From positions 1 to 5,004 of the forward strand of contig JAKAJA010000174.1 of the NCBI GenBank assembly GCA_021814085.1: a stretch of DNA of 5,004 bases, given 5' to 3'. The notes under the pieces were generated by a model. It ran no database searches, had not been told where the DNA came from, and saw only the letters and a program-made list of their open reading frames with translations. Both the position numbers and the translations under genes were made by a program. How positions within the stretch are numbered: the stretch's first letter is position 1; each line of letters opens with the position of its first letter. Below, in pieces: positions 1-4,995 of this stretch. This DNA comes from Acidobacteriota bacterium. Lineage in GTDB: Bacteria > Acidobacteriota > UBA4820 > DSQY01.

Positions 1-699
1 GTAGGCGAGGAGGCGGTCCAGCAGGGTCAGGCTGTCCCGGAGCGAACCGTCGCCGGCCCTGGCCACCAGCTCCAGGGCCTGCGGTTCGGCCTCGATGGCC
101 GCCTTTTCGCAAAGGTCCTTGAGAAACCGGAGGATCCGGCTCTCGGACACCCGCCGAAACTGGAAGTGCTGGGCCCTGCTGTGGATGGTTTCGGGGATCT
201 TGTGGGGCTCGGTGGTGGCCAGGATGAAGACGACGTGCGGCGGCGGCTCTTCCAGGGTTTTGAGGAGGGCGTTGAAGGCCGCGGTGGAGAGCATGTGGAC
301 TTCGTCGATGATGAAGACCTTGTAGCGGTCCCGGGCGGGCATGTACCTCGCCACCTGCATGAGGTCGCGGGCCTCCTCCGCCTTGGTGTGGGTGGCGCCG
401 TCGATTTCCAGGACGTCCAGGCTGCCCCCCCGGCCGATCTCCTCGCAGGAGGGGCAGGCGTTGCAGGGTTCGGGGGTGGGCGCGGCGACGGCGTGGCAGT
501 TCAGCCCCTTGCTGAAGATCCGCGCCGCCGTTGTCTTTCCCACCCCGCGGATCCCCGAAAAGATGTAGGCCGGGTGGATCTTCCCCGTGGAGAGGGCGTT
601 CTTCAGCGTCCGGACCACCGCCTCCTGGCCCACCATCTCGTCGAAGGTGCGCGGGCGGTACCGCCGTGCCAGCGCCTGGTGCGAGCCGGTCTCTGCCAT
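1..699 (-). CDS. dnaX: DNA polymerase III gamma/tau subunit, N-terminal part (3' end beyond window)
   Basis: DnaX is the ATPase motor subunit of the clamp loader, which opens the beta clamp and places it on primed DNA during replication. The 233 visible residues cover the AAA+ module. They begin with the family-typical LARRYRPRTFDEMVGQE (residues 10-26). Walker A is GIRGVGKT (49-56), and four zinc-binding cysteines are present (C68, C79, C82, C85). Walker B is FIIDEVHML (129-137), followed by LLKTLEEPP and sensor 1 in LATTEPHKIP (160-169). A GDGSLRDSLTLLD segment (216-228) corresponds to the sensor 2 region. The box normally reading SRC is SRA (174-176). The start ATG follows GAGGGG, close to the codon. 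The reading frame is open to base 1, so the tau-specific C-terminus and any frameshift signal lie outside. The SRP RNA gene ends 51 bp upstream. Identity is certain; only the 3' end is missing. Confidence 0.97.
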   Translation of the reverse strand, partial: MAETGSHQALARRYRPRTFDEMVGQEAVVRTLKNALSTGKIHPAYIFSGIRGVGKTTAARIFSKGLNCHAVAAPTPEPCNACPSCEEIGRGGSLDVLEIDGATHTKAEEARDLMQVARYMPARDRYKVFIIDEVHMLSTAAFNALLKTLEEPPPHVVFILATTEPHKIPETIHSRAQHFQFRRVSESRILRFLKDLCEKAAIEAEPQALELVARAGDGSLRDSLTLLDRLLAY

Positions 700-750
700 G
701 GTCCCCTCGAAGACTCCCTTCCCGCCCGACCAGAGTGCCCGAAAATGGTA

Positions 751-852
751 TGGGGTTCAAGCGACCTGCGGCACACGGGCGGACTGCTTACCGTTGCTCC
801 CTTCCGGGCCTGGCGGGGTTCGCAGGGCACGTTGCACAGGGCTCGAACCCCA
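751..852 (-). ncRNA. ffs: Signal recognition particle 4.5S RNA (small bacterial type)
   Basis: This is the RNA scaffold of the signal recognition particle. It binds Ffh and directs nascent membrane and secreted proteins to FtsY at the inner membrane. On the minus strand the conserved domain IV core reads GCCAGGCCCGGAAGGGAGCA and onward (786-814), with a GGAA tetraloop at 802-805. The two ends close into one long hairpin: the 12-nt arm at 841-852 pairs with 751-762 with a single G-U wobble. The resulting rod of about 102 nt lacks an Alu domain, so it is the short Gram-negative form rather than the long Bacillus form. No U-rich terminator follows. The RNA may be cut from a longer transcript that continues into dnaX, a common gene order. 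The ends are set from the terminal stem and may be off by a few bases. Confidence 0.93.
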
Positions 853-882
853 CAAGGGTGGGCCGAAACCCGTACCGCTGTC

Positions 883-911
883 AGTATACCCCGATCCTCC
901 CCGAGGGAGAA
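883..911 (-). promoter_or_regulatory. Putative sigma70-type promoter for the SRP RNA
   Basis: The minus strand carries TATACT (888-883), one mismatch from the -10 consensus. A weak -35 candidate, TTCTCC (911-906), lies 17 bp upstream. Transcription would begin near 876, about 24 nt before the SRP RNA 5' arm, so a leader would have to be trimmed. The -35 match is only 3 of 6, and the assignment rests on the good -10 box and its position between the aldehyde dehydrogenase stop codon and the RNA. Confidence 0.4.
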
Positions 912-919
912 GGAGCGCG

Positions 920-2488
920 TCAGCGCTTGAGGCAGCGGGTGAAGAGGCGGAGGACCGGGGCCAGGGCCCGGACCTTCTCCCAGGGACCGCCGGCGAGGAG
1001 GAAGAGGAGGGCTCTGAGCCCCCCGTACCGCGCCTCGTCGTGGGGGTGCCACCAGGGAGCGCGGGGAAGGAAGGAAAGGAGGTCGTCCACCAGAACCTGG
1101 GGCTGGGTCATCTCGGCGAATCCCTCGGCACCGTGCGTCCGGCCCAGTCCCGACTCCTTGAAGCCCCCCCAGGGGGTCTCCGGCAGGCCGTGGCTCATGA
1201 GGTGGTCGTTGACGGTGACCACCCCCGCCTGGAGGCGGAGGGCCAGCGCCCTCGCCCGTCTCCGGTTCCGGGACCAGACCGAGGCGGTGAGGCCGTAGGT
1301 GGAGTCGTTGGCCAGGGCCACCGCTTCCTCCATGTCCCGGACCTTCATGACCCCCACCACGGGTCCGAAGGTCTCCTCCCGCATGGTGACCATGTCGTGG
1401 GTGACGTTTGTTAGAACCATGGCGGGGAGGAAGAAGCCCTTCCCGTCCTCCGGCGACTTGGATTTTGCGTAGAGGGTGGCCCCCTTGGCGAGGGCGTCCT
1501 CCACGTGCCTCTTTACGGTCTCCATCTGGCGCGCGGTGGTCATGGCCCCCATGTCCGACTGGAAGGACGCGCCTGGCCCCACGCGCAGCCCTTCGACCCT
1601 GGGTTTGAGTGCGGCGAGGAAAGGCCCGTACACCTTCTCGTGGACGTAGATCCTCTCCACCCCGCCGCAGGACTGGCCGGCGTTCTGCATGCCGGCCCAG
1701 AGCGCTCCCGAGGCGGCGCGCTCCACGTCGGCATCTTCGCAGACCAGCATGGGGTCATTCCCGCCCAGCTCCAGGGAGAGGGGCGTCAGGGTCTCGGCGG
1801 CCTTGGCCATGAGCGTCTTCCCCACGGGAACGCTCCCGGTGAAAAACAGCTTGTCCACCCCCGCGTCGAGGAACGCGTCGCCCGCGACCCGGCCGGGCAT
1901 GTTGATGAAGGCGAAGAGGCCCTCGGGAAGGCGAGCGGCCCCCAGGACATCGGCGAGGGCGCGCCCCACCATCTGCGTCTCCGATGCCGTCTTCAGGATG
2001 ACCGCGTTGCCCGCCAGCAGGGCCATCACCACCTCGTGGAAGGGGATGCCGAAGGGGTAGTTCCATGGCGAAATGATCCCCACCACGCCCCACGGCAGGC
2101 GGGCTAGCGTGGACCGCTTGTTGGCCAGGGCCATGGTGGCGGAGCCGAGCCCGCGCGGCTTTAGGAAGCGGGGGGCCATGCGGACGTAGTAGGTAACCGA
2201 AATGGCCGCAGGCAATATTTCCGTGGCCAGGGCATCCAATCGCGTCTTGCCGTTATCCCTTACGATGACCGCCGCCAACTCGTCCGCATGGGCCACGAGA
2301 TAGTCCCGGAGGGGCAGAACCCGCCGTCCCCTCTCCCGCGGGGGCAGGGCGGCCCAGGAGGCCTGGGCGCTCCGGGCTCGGGCCACGGCGGCCCGCAGGT
2401 CCTCCACGGTGTTGACGGGGGAATGCCCGAACACCTCGCCCGTGGCTGGATCCGTACACGCCGTTGCATCGGGGGCCTGCAAGACCAT
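920..2488 (-). CDS. NAD(P)-dependent aldehyde dehydrogenase, succinate-semialdehyde-dehydrogenase-like
   Basis: This enzyme oxidises an aldehyde to the carboxylic acid with NAD(P)+. The 522-residue protein has the whole ALDH fold. The oxyanion Asn143 lies in ISPWNYPFG, and the cofactor lysine K166 in NAVILK. The Rossmann turn is FFTGSVPVG (215-223). The general base is Glu240 in LELGGNDPM, and the nucleophile is Cys274 in NAGQSCGGVERIYV. The EETFGPVV cofactor motif sits around 371-378, and PWGGFKESGLGR near 439-450. Overall spacing and a tail after residue 465 recall GabD2-type succinate-semialdehyde dehydrogenases, but substrate cannot be read from sequence. The tail (about 55 residues) is rich in W, L and R and could form an amphipathic helix. 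The start is taken as the ATG at 2488. The GTG at 2494 overlaps the Shine-Dalgarno. No partner gene adjoins it: a transposase unit lies upstream and the SRP RNA downstream. Confidence 0.93.
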   Translation of the reverse strand: MVLQAPDATACTDPATGEVFGHSPVNTVEDLRAAVARARSAQASWAALPPRERGRRVLPLRDYLVAHADELAAVIVRDNGKTRLDALATEILPAAISVTYYVRMAPRFLKPRGLGSATMALANKRSTLARLPWGVVGIISPWNYPFGIPFHEVVMALLAGNAVILKTASETQMVGRALADVLGAARLPEGLFAFINMPGRVAGDAFLDAGVDKLFFTGSVPVGKTLMAKAAETLTPLSLELGGNDPMLVCEDADVERAASGALWAGMQNAGQSCGGVERIYVHEKVYGPFLAALKPRVEGLRVGPGASFQSDMGAMTTARQMETVKRHVEDALAKGATLYAKSKSPEDGKGFFLPAMVLTNVTHDMVTMREETFGPVVGVMKVRDMEEAVALANDSTYGLTASVWSRNRRRARALALRLQAGVVTVNDHLMSHGLPETPWGGFKESGLGRTHGAEGFAEMTQPQVLVDDLLSFLPRAPWWHPHDEARYGGLRALLFLLAGGPWEKVRALAPVLRLFTRCLKR

Positions 2489-2493
2489 GCGCA

Positions 2494-2500
2494 CCTCCCT
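2494..2500 (-). promoter_or_regulatory. Shine-Dalgarno that fixes the aldehyde dehydrogenase start
   Basis: The minus strand reads AGGGAGG, then TGCGC, then ATG. Seven bases match the anti-Shine-Dalgarno well, with a 5-base spacer to the ATG at 2488. The upstream in-frame GTG begins on the last base of this site and so cannot be used with it. The protein therefore most likely starts MVLQAP and not two residues earlier. Confidence 0.75.
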
Positions 2501-2511
2501 TAGGGAATTCT

Positions 2512-2529
2512 TAATTCTGGTAATTCTGG
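2512..2529. repeat. Tandem 9-bp duplication at the outer edge of the left inverted repeat
   Basis: TAATTCTGG occurs twice head to tail (2512-2520 and 2521-2529). The second copy runs into the left inverted repeat of the transposase unit, so the first looks like a partial duplication of the element's end. A third related piece, GAATTCT, lies just outside (2505-2511). The block sits between the transposase unit and the Shine-Dalgarno of the aldehyde dehydrogenase. Confidence 0.6.
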
Positions 2530-2547
2530 GGACACAATACTTAACTC
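2522..2547 (+). repeat. Left inverted repeat of the RAYT unit
   Basis: The repeat holds the core GGGGACACAATACTTAACTC (2528-2547), preceded by AATTCT. Its reverse complement recurs at 3240-3265 with two differences. The stop codon of the transposase (TAA on the minus strand, 2541-2543) lies inside this repeat. The repeat's outer end is 33 bp from the aldehyde dehydrogenase ATG. Confidence 0.85.
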
Positions 2548-3203
2548 CCTCTTTCCCGCTTTTTGGGACCCGGCTTCTGCGGCCTCAAAGCCCGATCGAG
2601 AGCCCGCTCGAGTCTCTCTAGAAACGAGGCGGAACCGAGTGGCCTCCCGGTCCTCTCGTGGCGGCGGAATGCCTCGGCGTCTCCCGTTCCCAACTTCAAC
2701 AGCGAGGCCCACTCACGGGCGTCACGCAGCGGTTTGGCCGAGTGAACGAGAGGATCGTCCTCTCCGAGCAGGTGCGCCCGGGCGCTGCTCCACTTCCAGT
2801 CCTCCGGCTTCCTTACCAACCCGGCCCGCACGGGGTTCAGTTCGATGTACCGCGCGCAGGCCAGCGCGTGCTCGCGATCCAGTGGGAAGGAGGAAAAGCG
2901 GCCCTGCCAAAGGTAGCCACGCCACCCCTCACGAAAGTTAATCAGACGCGTGTACCGCCGGTGCGCTTCCCCGATGGCCCCGGCCAAGCCCTCGTGCGTC
3001 TTAGGCACCGCCATGAGGTGCACGTGGTTGGGCATGAGGCAGTAGGCCCACACCTGCACCTTGTGCAGGGCACACCACTGCGCCATGAGGTCCAAGTAGG
3101 CGAGGTAGTCCTCATCCTGAAAGAAGACCTGCTGCCGGCGGTTGCCCCGCTGTGTCACGTGATGAGGATGACCCACCGCCACCACCCGAGCGATCCGTGC
3201 CAT
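2541..3203 (-). CDS. REP-associated tyrosine transposase (RAYT, Y1/HUH family)
   Basis: RAYTs are single-strand DNA endonucleases of the IS200-like Y1 class. They cleave and rejoin REP-type repeats through a 5'-phosphotyrosine. The 220-residue protein starts with the signature MARIARVV followed by HPHHVTQRGNRRQ (residues 12-24). The metal-binding HUH motif is H60 and H62 in MPNHVHLM. The likely catalytic tyrosine is Y119 in ARYIELNPVRAGLV. Family-typical segments follow: DWKWSSARAHL (135-145), TGRPLGSASFLERLE (185-199) and a basic KPGPKKR tail. Length and motif order are complete, so the enzyme looks intact. The start ATG has AGGA seven bases upstream on the minus strand. The gene is enclosed by inverted repeats that are its probable substrates, and its stop codon falls within the downstream repeat. 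No partner gene such as tnpB is present. Function is known by family; activity here is inferred. Confidence 0.93.
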   Translation of the reverse strand: MARIARVVAVGHPHHVTQRGNRRQQVFFQDEDYLAYLDLMAQWCALHKVQVWAYCLMPNHVHLMAVPKTHEGLAGAIGEAHRRYTRLINFREGWRGYLWQGRFSSFPLDREHALACARYIELNPVRAGLVRKPEDWKWSSARAHLLGEDDPLVHSAKPLRDAREWASLLKLGTGDAEAFRRHERTGRPLGSASFLERLERALDRALRPQKPGPKKRERGS

Positions 3204-3239
3204 GCGAGGATCCTAGCTCTTCCGGCTGGCCGCCGTCAA

Positions 3240-3265
3240 GAGTTAGGTATTGTGTCCCCGGAATT
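3240..3265 (-). repeat. Right inverted repeat of the RAYT unit
   Basis: The core GAGTTAGGTATTGTGTCCCC (3240-3259) is followed by GGAATT. It is the inverse of the left copy at 24 of 26 positions. The differences are T/C at two sites, one in the core and one just outside it. It lies 36 bp upstream of the transposase start codon. It could contain or disturb the transposase promoter; no clear -10/-35 pair was found. Confidence 0.85.
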
Positions 3266-3334
3266 CGTGGTGGTGCATTAGAAGTGCGGCAGTTCAGCTC
3301 ATTGGGGAACTATGGCACCGGAACTGTACTGAGG

Positions 3335-4582
3335 CTACGCCTTTTCCCACAACGCCCGCACGGGCACGGCGAAGAGTCCGCCCCCGAAGCCAACCGTGAT
3401 CTCACCGTCGTAGAGCACCACGCCCGCGACGAACCTCTCCCCTGCCGCCTCTCGCAGTTTCCGCAGGCCACGAAAGTCGGCCTGCGTCACCGTAGCCGCC
3501 GCTTTGACTTCAACACCAGCCACATCCGAGGCGCCTTGCTCCAGCACGATGTCCACCTCCGCGCCGTCTTTGTCCCTGAAGTGGAAAAGACCGATGCTGG
3601 CATCGGCCCAGCTGACCTGCCGCCGGATCTCCTGAAAGACGAAGGTCTCCAACAGCTTTCCGAGGGCCTTGCGATCTTTGGCAAGCCCCCCGGCATCGAA
3701 TCCGAGAAGGGCCGCCGCCAAACCCGTATCGCCGAGATGGAGCTTGGGCGTCTTGACGAGGCGGCTCAGGCGGTTGGTGTGCCACGACGGAAGGAACTCC
3801 AGCAGAAAGACCCTATCGAGAAGGGTCACGTAGTCCCGAATGGTGGGACGGCTCAACTGAAAGGGTGCGGCCATTTCGGCGATGTTTACGAGAGTCGCCG
3901 TCTGTCCGGCGGCCAGTTGCATCAGCCTCGGTAGGGATTCCAGCGAGCTGATCCGGGCTAAGTCCCGAACATCGCGCTGCACGATTGTTTCCGCGTAGTC
4001 GCGGTACCACGCCGTCCGCCGCTTGGCGGTCTTCCGCGCGAGCGCGGCCGGGTAGCCTCCCGCGACGATCCTCTCGGCCAGGCCGGCGCCCAGCCGCTTC
4101 CACTGCCGGACTTTGAACGATTTGGCGAAAAGGGCCTCCAAGAAGGTAGGCGCGGTACGAGCCAGCTCACACTGGGCGAGTGGATACAGGCGCAGGATCT
4201 CCATCCGCCCTGCCAGGGAATCGGCCAGTTTGGGCAACAGCAGCACGTTGGCTGAGCCGGTCAAGATGAACCTGCCGGGCGTCCTCCGGCGGTCCACGGC
4301 GGCCTTGATGGTGCTGAACAGCGTGGGAGCACGCTGGACTTCATCCAGGATACATCTCTCGGGGAGATCCCCGATAAACCCTACTGGGTCCGAGAGCGCT
4401 GCCGCCAACTGCACGTCGTCATCGAAGGTGATGTAGCTGTAGCCCCGGCGGTCGCCCACCATCCTCGCGAGCGTCGTTTTGCCGCTCTGGCGCGGCCCGT
4501 GGATTAGCACCACGGGCGTGTCGGAGAGCGCCTCTTCGAGTTGGACCTGCGCTTTGCGTGGATAGTAACGGTCATTGGCCAT
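3335..4582 (-). CDS. AAA_14 / DUF4143 ATPase (COG1373 type), function unknown
   Basis: The 415-residue protein has a complete P-loop ATPase half. It opens with YYPRKAQVQLEEAL, then Walker A GPRQSGKT (29-36), Walker B CILDEVQ (77-83) and the sensor LTGSAN (107-112). The DSLAGRMEILRLYPL segment (121-135) is typical of AAA_14. The second half is DUF4143, from about GGYPAAL (175-181). It includes a winged-helix-like stretch around 230-265 and HLGDTGLAAALLG (282-294). The C-terminus carries a PD-(D/E)XK-like signature: E312, D344 in AEVDIVLE and E358/K360 in VEVKAAA. The family is abundant and patchily distributed in bacteria and archaea, and no agreed role is known to me; a nucleic-acid function is inferred. 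No partner gene adjoins it. No Shine-Dalgarno is seen before the ATG, although the N-terminus fits the family. All key residues are intact. Confidence 0.9.
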   Translation of the reverse strand: MANDRYYPRKAQVQLEEALSDTPVVLIHGPRQSGKTTLARMVGDRRGYSYITFDDDVQLAAALSDPVGFIGDLPERCILDEVQRAPTLFSTIKAAVDRRRTPGRFILTGSANVLLLPKLADSLAGRMEILRLYPLAQCELARTAPTFLEALFAKSFKVRQWKRLGAGLAERIVAGGYPAALARKTAKRRTAWYRDYAETIVQRDVRDLARISSLESLPRLMQLAAGQTATLVNIAEMAAPFQLSRPTIRDYVTLLDRVFLLEFLPSWHTNRLSRLVKTPKLHLGDTGLAAALLGFDAGGLAKDRKALGKLLETFVFQEIRRQVSWADASIGLFHFRDKDGAEVDIVLEQGASDVAGVEVKAAATVTQADFRGLRKLREAAGERFVAGVVLYDGEITVGFGGGLFAVPVRALWEKA

Positions 4583-4588
4583 GCACGG

Positions 4589-4594
4589 ATTGTA
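4589..4594 (-). promoter_or_regulatory. Putative -10 element of the ATPase gene, predicting a leaderless mRNA
   Basis: TACAAT on the minus strand (4594-4589) is a good -10 box. A start 7 bases downstream falls on base 4582, the A of the ATG. The -35 is poor (TTTCAT, 4617-4612, inside the first 23-bp repeat). The same octamer GTACAATC occurs in the -10 region of tRNA-Asn in this window, which supports it as a real promoter element. Confidence 0.45.
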
Positions 4595-4605
4595 CGCTCA
4601 ATGTC

Positions 4606-4674
4606 GGCCAAATGAAAGGTTATGGCCCGGCTAAATGAAAGGTTGCGGCACGGCCAATTGCAACTTTGCGGTGC
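4606..4674. repeat. Three phased 23-bp repeats upstream of the ATPase
   Basis: Units at 4606-4628, 4629-4651 and 4652-4674 abut without spacers. Units 1 and 2 agree at 19 of 23 bases and share AAATGAAAGGTT. Units 2 and 3 agree at 16 of 23 and share TTGCGG in the second half. All three start with GGC. They could be binding sites for a regulator of the ATPase. They could also be a relic of an insertion sequence end, since IS21-family ends carry several tandem transposase-binding repeats. No transposase of that family is present in the window. Confidence 0.6.
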
Positions 4675-4716
4675 GGTTGAAGGGAATATCGTTCATCAGA
4701 TGGGAGGATTTTGATC

Positions 4717-4747
4717 GCACCGGGGCGCGGTACTCAAGCCCCGGTGT
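4717..4747. other. Strong stem-loop with 11-nt loop
   Basis: CACCGGGGC (4718-4726) pairs perfectly with GCCCCGGTG (4738-4746). A G-T wobble (4717 with 4747) extends the stem to 10 pairs. The loop is GCGGTACTCAA. No T-run follows on either strand, so it is not a Rho-independent terminator. It may be part of a folded RNA or a DNA cruciform site. Confidence 0.6.
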
Positions 4748-4817
4748 GGGCTTTACCAAGCGTCTCCCTCCGGGTTCGCCCCTGTGTGGGTTTCGCCCTG
4801 GGTCCCCCCGGGGGTTC
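4738..4817. repeat. Imperfect 40-bp tandem repeat (two units)
   Basis: Units at 4738-4777 and 4778-4817 align without gaps at 29 of 40 positions. Both begin GCCCC(G/T)GTGTGGG and end GGGTTC. The first 9 bases of unit 1 are also the right arm of the 4717-4747 stem-loop. No coding or known RNA family explains it. It may be a short intergenic element present elsewhere in the genome. Confidence 0.6.
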
Positions 4818-4857
4818 GAGGCCACGCCTTCCGGGTCTGCCTTTCAGGCGCCGTCCA

Positions 4858-4898
4858 GAAGCCACGGGGCTGGCCCGTGGCTTCGTTGTTTCTTTTTT
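4858..4898 (+). terminator. Rho-independent terminator on the plus strand, facing tRNA-Asn
   Basis: An 11-bp perfect stem (GAAGCCACGGG at 4858-4868 with CCCGTGGCTTC at 4874-4884) closes a 5-base loop. It is followed on the plus strand by GTTGTTTCTTTTTT (4885-4898). On the minus strand the hairpin lacks a following T-run, so it does not fit as the tRNA's own terminator. The T-run abuts the tRNA 3' end. No recognised plus-strand gene lies upstream. Confidence 0.75.
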
Positions 4899-4974
4899 GG
4901 CTCCCAGGGAGGGATTTGAACCCCCGACCTAGTGATTAACAGTCACCCGCTCTAACCAACTGAGCTACCTGGGA
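4898..4974 (-). tRNA. tRNA-Asn (anticodon GTT)
   Basis: This gene supplies asparagine tRNA, which reads AAC and AAU codons. The acceptor stem TCCCAGG (4974-4968) pairs with CCTGGGA (4908-4902). Then come the discriminator G (4901) and a genome-encoded CCA (4900-4898). The D-arm is GCTCAGTTGGTTAGAGC. The anticodon loop is CTGTTAA with GTT at 4940-4938, and its stem has one G-T pair. The T-arm contains GGTTCAAATCC. All arms form, so the gene appears functional. It is the first gene of the window in the minus direction and lies 392 bp from the ATPase start. Confidence 0.96.
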
Positions 4975-4989
4975 GCAAGTAGCCAAATG

Positions 4990-4995
4990 ATTGTA
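4990..4995 (-). promoter_or_regulatory. -10 element of the tRNA-Asn gene
   Basis: TACAAT on the minus strand lies 15 bp before the mature tRNA 5' end. A start at about 4983 would give a 9-nt leader for RNase P to remove. The -35 element would fall beyond the right edge of the window. Confidence 0.5.

Larger units (their letters stand above)
2522..3265 (-). mobile_element. RAYT transposase unit bounded by inverted repeats
   Basis: A 744-bp unit consists of one RAYT gene between two 26-bp inverted repeats that match at 24 of 26 positions. RAYTs are single-copy, domesticated relatives of IS200/IS605 transposases that act on REP-like sequences flanking them. No target-site duplication is visible, as expected for HUH/Y1 enzymes. 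The unit lies between the ATPase and the aldehyde dehydrogenase and appears intact. Mobility itself is inferred from the family. Confidence 0.75.
4675..4857. other. GC-rich, hairpin-rich spacer without a convincing gene
   Basis: Together with the repeats at 4606-4674 and the terminator at 4858-4898 this fills the 315-bp gap between the ATPase and tRNA-Asn. Short open frames on both strands (64-94 codons) have no recognisable domain. The longer plus-strand ones run into the antisense of the tRNA. One of those frames has the REGFEPPT string that tRNA antisense commonly produces. The stretch has a strong stem-loop (4717-4747), a 40-bp imperfect tandem repeat, and two GGG-TT(T)CG-CCC mini-hairpins (4772-4781 and 4788-4798). 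On the plus strand it ends in a terminator, so a structured RNA is possible but unproven. Confidence 0.5.

Noticed and set aside
841..866. tRNA-like T-arm (GGGTTCGAGCC type) near the SRP RNA
   Set aside because: No anticodon arm or acceptor stem surrounds it. The bases are the 5' arm of the SRP RNA hairpin.
893..910. Small hairpin (CTCCC/GGGAG) after the aldehyde dehydrogenase stop as a terminator
   Set aside because: The stem is only 5 bp and no T-run follows on the minus strand. It overlaps the probable SRP RNA promoter.
166..930. Long plus-strand open frame opposite dnaX and the SRP RNA
   Set aside because: It is antisense to certain DnaX codons and crosses the SRP RNA. The product is low-complexity G/R/P-rich sequence with no motif, typical of GC-rich shadow frames.
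603..1052. Minus-strand 149-codon frame spanning the SRP RNA
   Set aside because: It overlaps the SRP RNA, the start of dnaX and the end of the aldehyde dehydrogenase, and has no recognisable domain.
2504..3266. GGAATTC on both sides of the RAYT unit as a target-site duplication
   Set aside because: The right copy is partly within the inverted-repeat match and the sequence is largely palindromic. HUH/Y1 enzymes do not make target duplications.
3290..3326. CAGTTC...GAACTG inverted repeat after the ATPase stop as a terminator
   Set aside because: The stem is 6 bp with a 25-base loop and has no T-run on the minus strand.
4631..4825. Minus-strand 64-codon frame in the spacer
   Set aside because: It is composed mainly of the tandem and 23-bp repeats, lacks a Shine-Dalgarno and has no recognisable family.
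4635..4932. Plus-strand frames of 73 and 94 codons reaching into the tRNA
   Set aside because: They read through the terminator and the tRNA antisense, where the REGFEPPT string is a known artefact of tRNA antisense translation. No ribosome binding site or domain was seen.
4898..4974. tRNA-Asn as the attachment site of an integrated island
   Set aside because: No integrase gene and no second copy of the tRNA 3' end occur in the window, so integration here cannot be supported.
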